Notes under the pieces: model-generated | What the model saw: the letters and a program-made list of their open reading frames with translations, nothing else | What the model was told of the DNA's origin: nothing | The model's database searches: none | Shown: positions 5,520 through 5,956 of the stretch, piece by piece | Layout of the letters: every line of letters starts with the position of its first letter | How positions within the stretch are numbered: the stretch's first letter is position 1 | DNA from: Robiginitomaculum sp. | GTDB taxonomy: Bacteria; Pseudomonadota; Alphaproteobacteria; Caulobacterales; Maricaulaceae | Direction: 5' to 3' | Assembly: GCA_002732685.1 (NCBI GenBank) | Contig: NVRS01000008.1 | Span: 53,081 to 59,036 of the forward strand | DNA: 5,956 bases | Made by a program: the position numbers and the translations under genes

Positions 5520-5956
5520 ATGCGCTTACAAAACACTTATCCATATTACCTAGCGAACGAAGCCGTCTACGCTAATGAAGATTTGTCTGTCACGGATAAA
5601 TATACTGGCGAGATAGTGACCCGTGTAGCTTTGGCAAGTCCAGATGTAATTGACGCAGGGATTGCGGCGGCTGTAACGGCTACACTACCTATGGCCAAAA
5701 TGCCGGCTTATAAGCGCAAAGAGGTTTTACTGCACTGTGTAGCGCGGTTCAAAGAACGGTATGATGAGCTGGCTTATGCTTTGTGTATAGAGGCTGGCAA
5801 ACCTATACGGGATGCGCGCGGGGAAACTGACCGCCTAATCGATACATTTCAAATCGCTGCCGAAGAATCTGTGCGGATGAAAGGCGAGTTGCAAACTCTG
5901 GATATTTCCGCGCGCGCACATGGGTATCGGGGCATGTGGAAGCGTGTGCCTATTGG
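5520..5956 (+). CDS. Aldehyde dehydrogenase, N-terminal part (second paralogue)
   Basis: The gene runs off the right edge after 145 codons, roughly the first third of a protein normally about 470-480 residues long. The visible part begins MRLQNTYPYYLANEA, continues with VTDKYTGEIVTRVALA (24-39), and has the family's EAGKP motif (91-95) in a long helix that runs to DTFQIAAEE (108-116). It ends at KRVPI, just before the point where the cofactor-binding PWNFP-type motif would appear; the catalytic Cys and Glu lie outside the window. It is clearly different from the upstream 479-residue enzyme: the N-terminus and the helix sequences do not match. It resembles proteins variously labelled aldehyde, lactaldehyde or phosphonoacetaldehyde dehydrogenase. 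The 14-nt gap from the ThDP gene suggests it oxidises that enzyme's product or acts in the same route; this is inference. Confidence 0.88.
   Translation, partial: MRLQNTYPYYLANEAVYANEDLSVTDKYTGEIVTRVALASPDVIDAGIAAAVTATLPMAKMPAYKRKEVLLHCVARFKERYDELAYALCIEAGKPIRDARGETDRLIDTFQIAAEESVRMKGELQTLDISARAHGYRGMWKRVPI

Noticed and set aside
2332..5956. The two aldehyde dehydrogenases as a recent tandem duplication
   Set aside because: Their N-terminal regions differ clearly in sequence and belong to different subgroups, so they are distant paralogues and not a recent copy.

Overview
The window looks like chromosomal DNA from a Gram-negative bacterium, most likely an alphaproteobacterium with a G+C content near one half (judged by eye). 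I base this on the style of the valine-catabolism proteins, the short AGGA/GGAG ribosome binding sites, the one-strand gene layout and a palindromic intergenic repeat of a type common in proteobacteria. A closer taxonomic call is not supported. All six genes lie on the + strand: two are cut by the window ends and four are complete.

Left part (1-2256) is a valine / branched-chain acyl-CoA degradation block. It starts with the last 45 codons of an acyl-CoA dehydrogenase whose tail resembles isobutyryl-CoA dehydrogenase. Then come a 3-hydroxyisobutyryl-CoA hydrolase (280-1356) and, 9 nt later and probably translationally coupled, a 3-hydroxyisobutyrate dehydrogenase (mmsB, 1366-2256). Together they would take isobutyryl-CoA to methylmalonate semialdehyde, except for the hydratase step (methacrylyl-CoA to 3-hydroxyisobutyryl-CoA), which is not encoded here. 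The 141-nt gap between the first two genes holds a striking inverted-repeat element (161-262) that folds on paper into a four-way junction with no unpaired base at the branch point.

Right part (2332-5956) encodes an NAD(P)-dependent aldehyde dehydrogenase (479 aa), a thiamine-diphosphate enzyme of the acetolactate synthase large-subunit type (548 aa from the preferred start) with no small subunit next to it, and the first 145 codons of a second, different aldehyde dehydrogenase. The last two are tightly linked (14 nt apart, with the ribosome binding site overlapping tandem stops). This aldehyde dehydrogenase / ThDP enzyme / aldehyde dehydrogenase arrangement is the least explained part of the window. 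The ThDP enzyme belongs to a family usually annotated as acetolactate synthase, but the missing regulatory subunit and its neighbours suggest a catabolic 2-oxo-acid or aldehyde pathway rather than branched-chain amino acid synthesis.

I found no tRNA, rRNA, CRISPR array, insertion-sequence transposase or phage gene. The two longer right-hand gaps (75 nt before the first aldehyde dehydrogenase, 87 nt before the ThDP gene) have only weak hairpins and a weak promoter-like match. The whole stretch could therefore be one transcript or two to three sub-operons.
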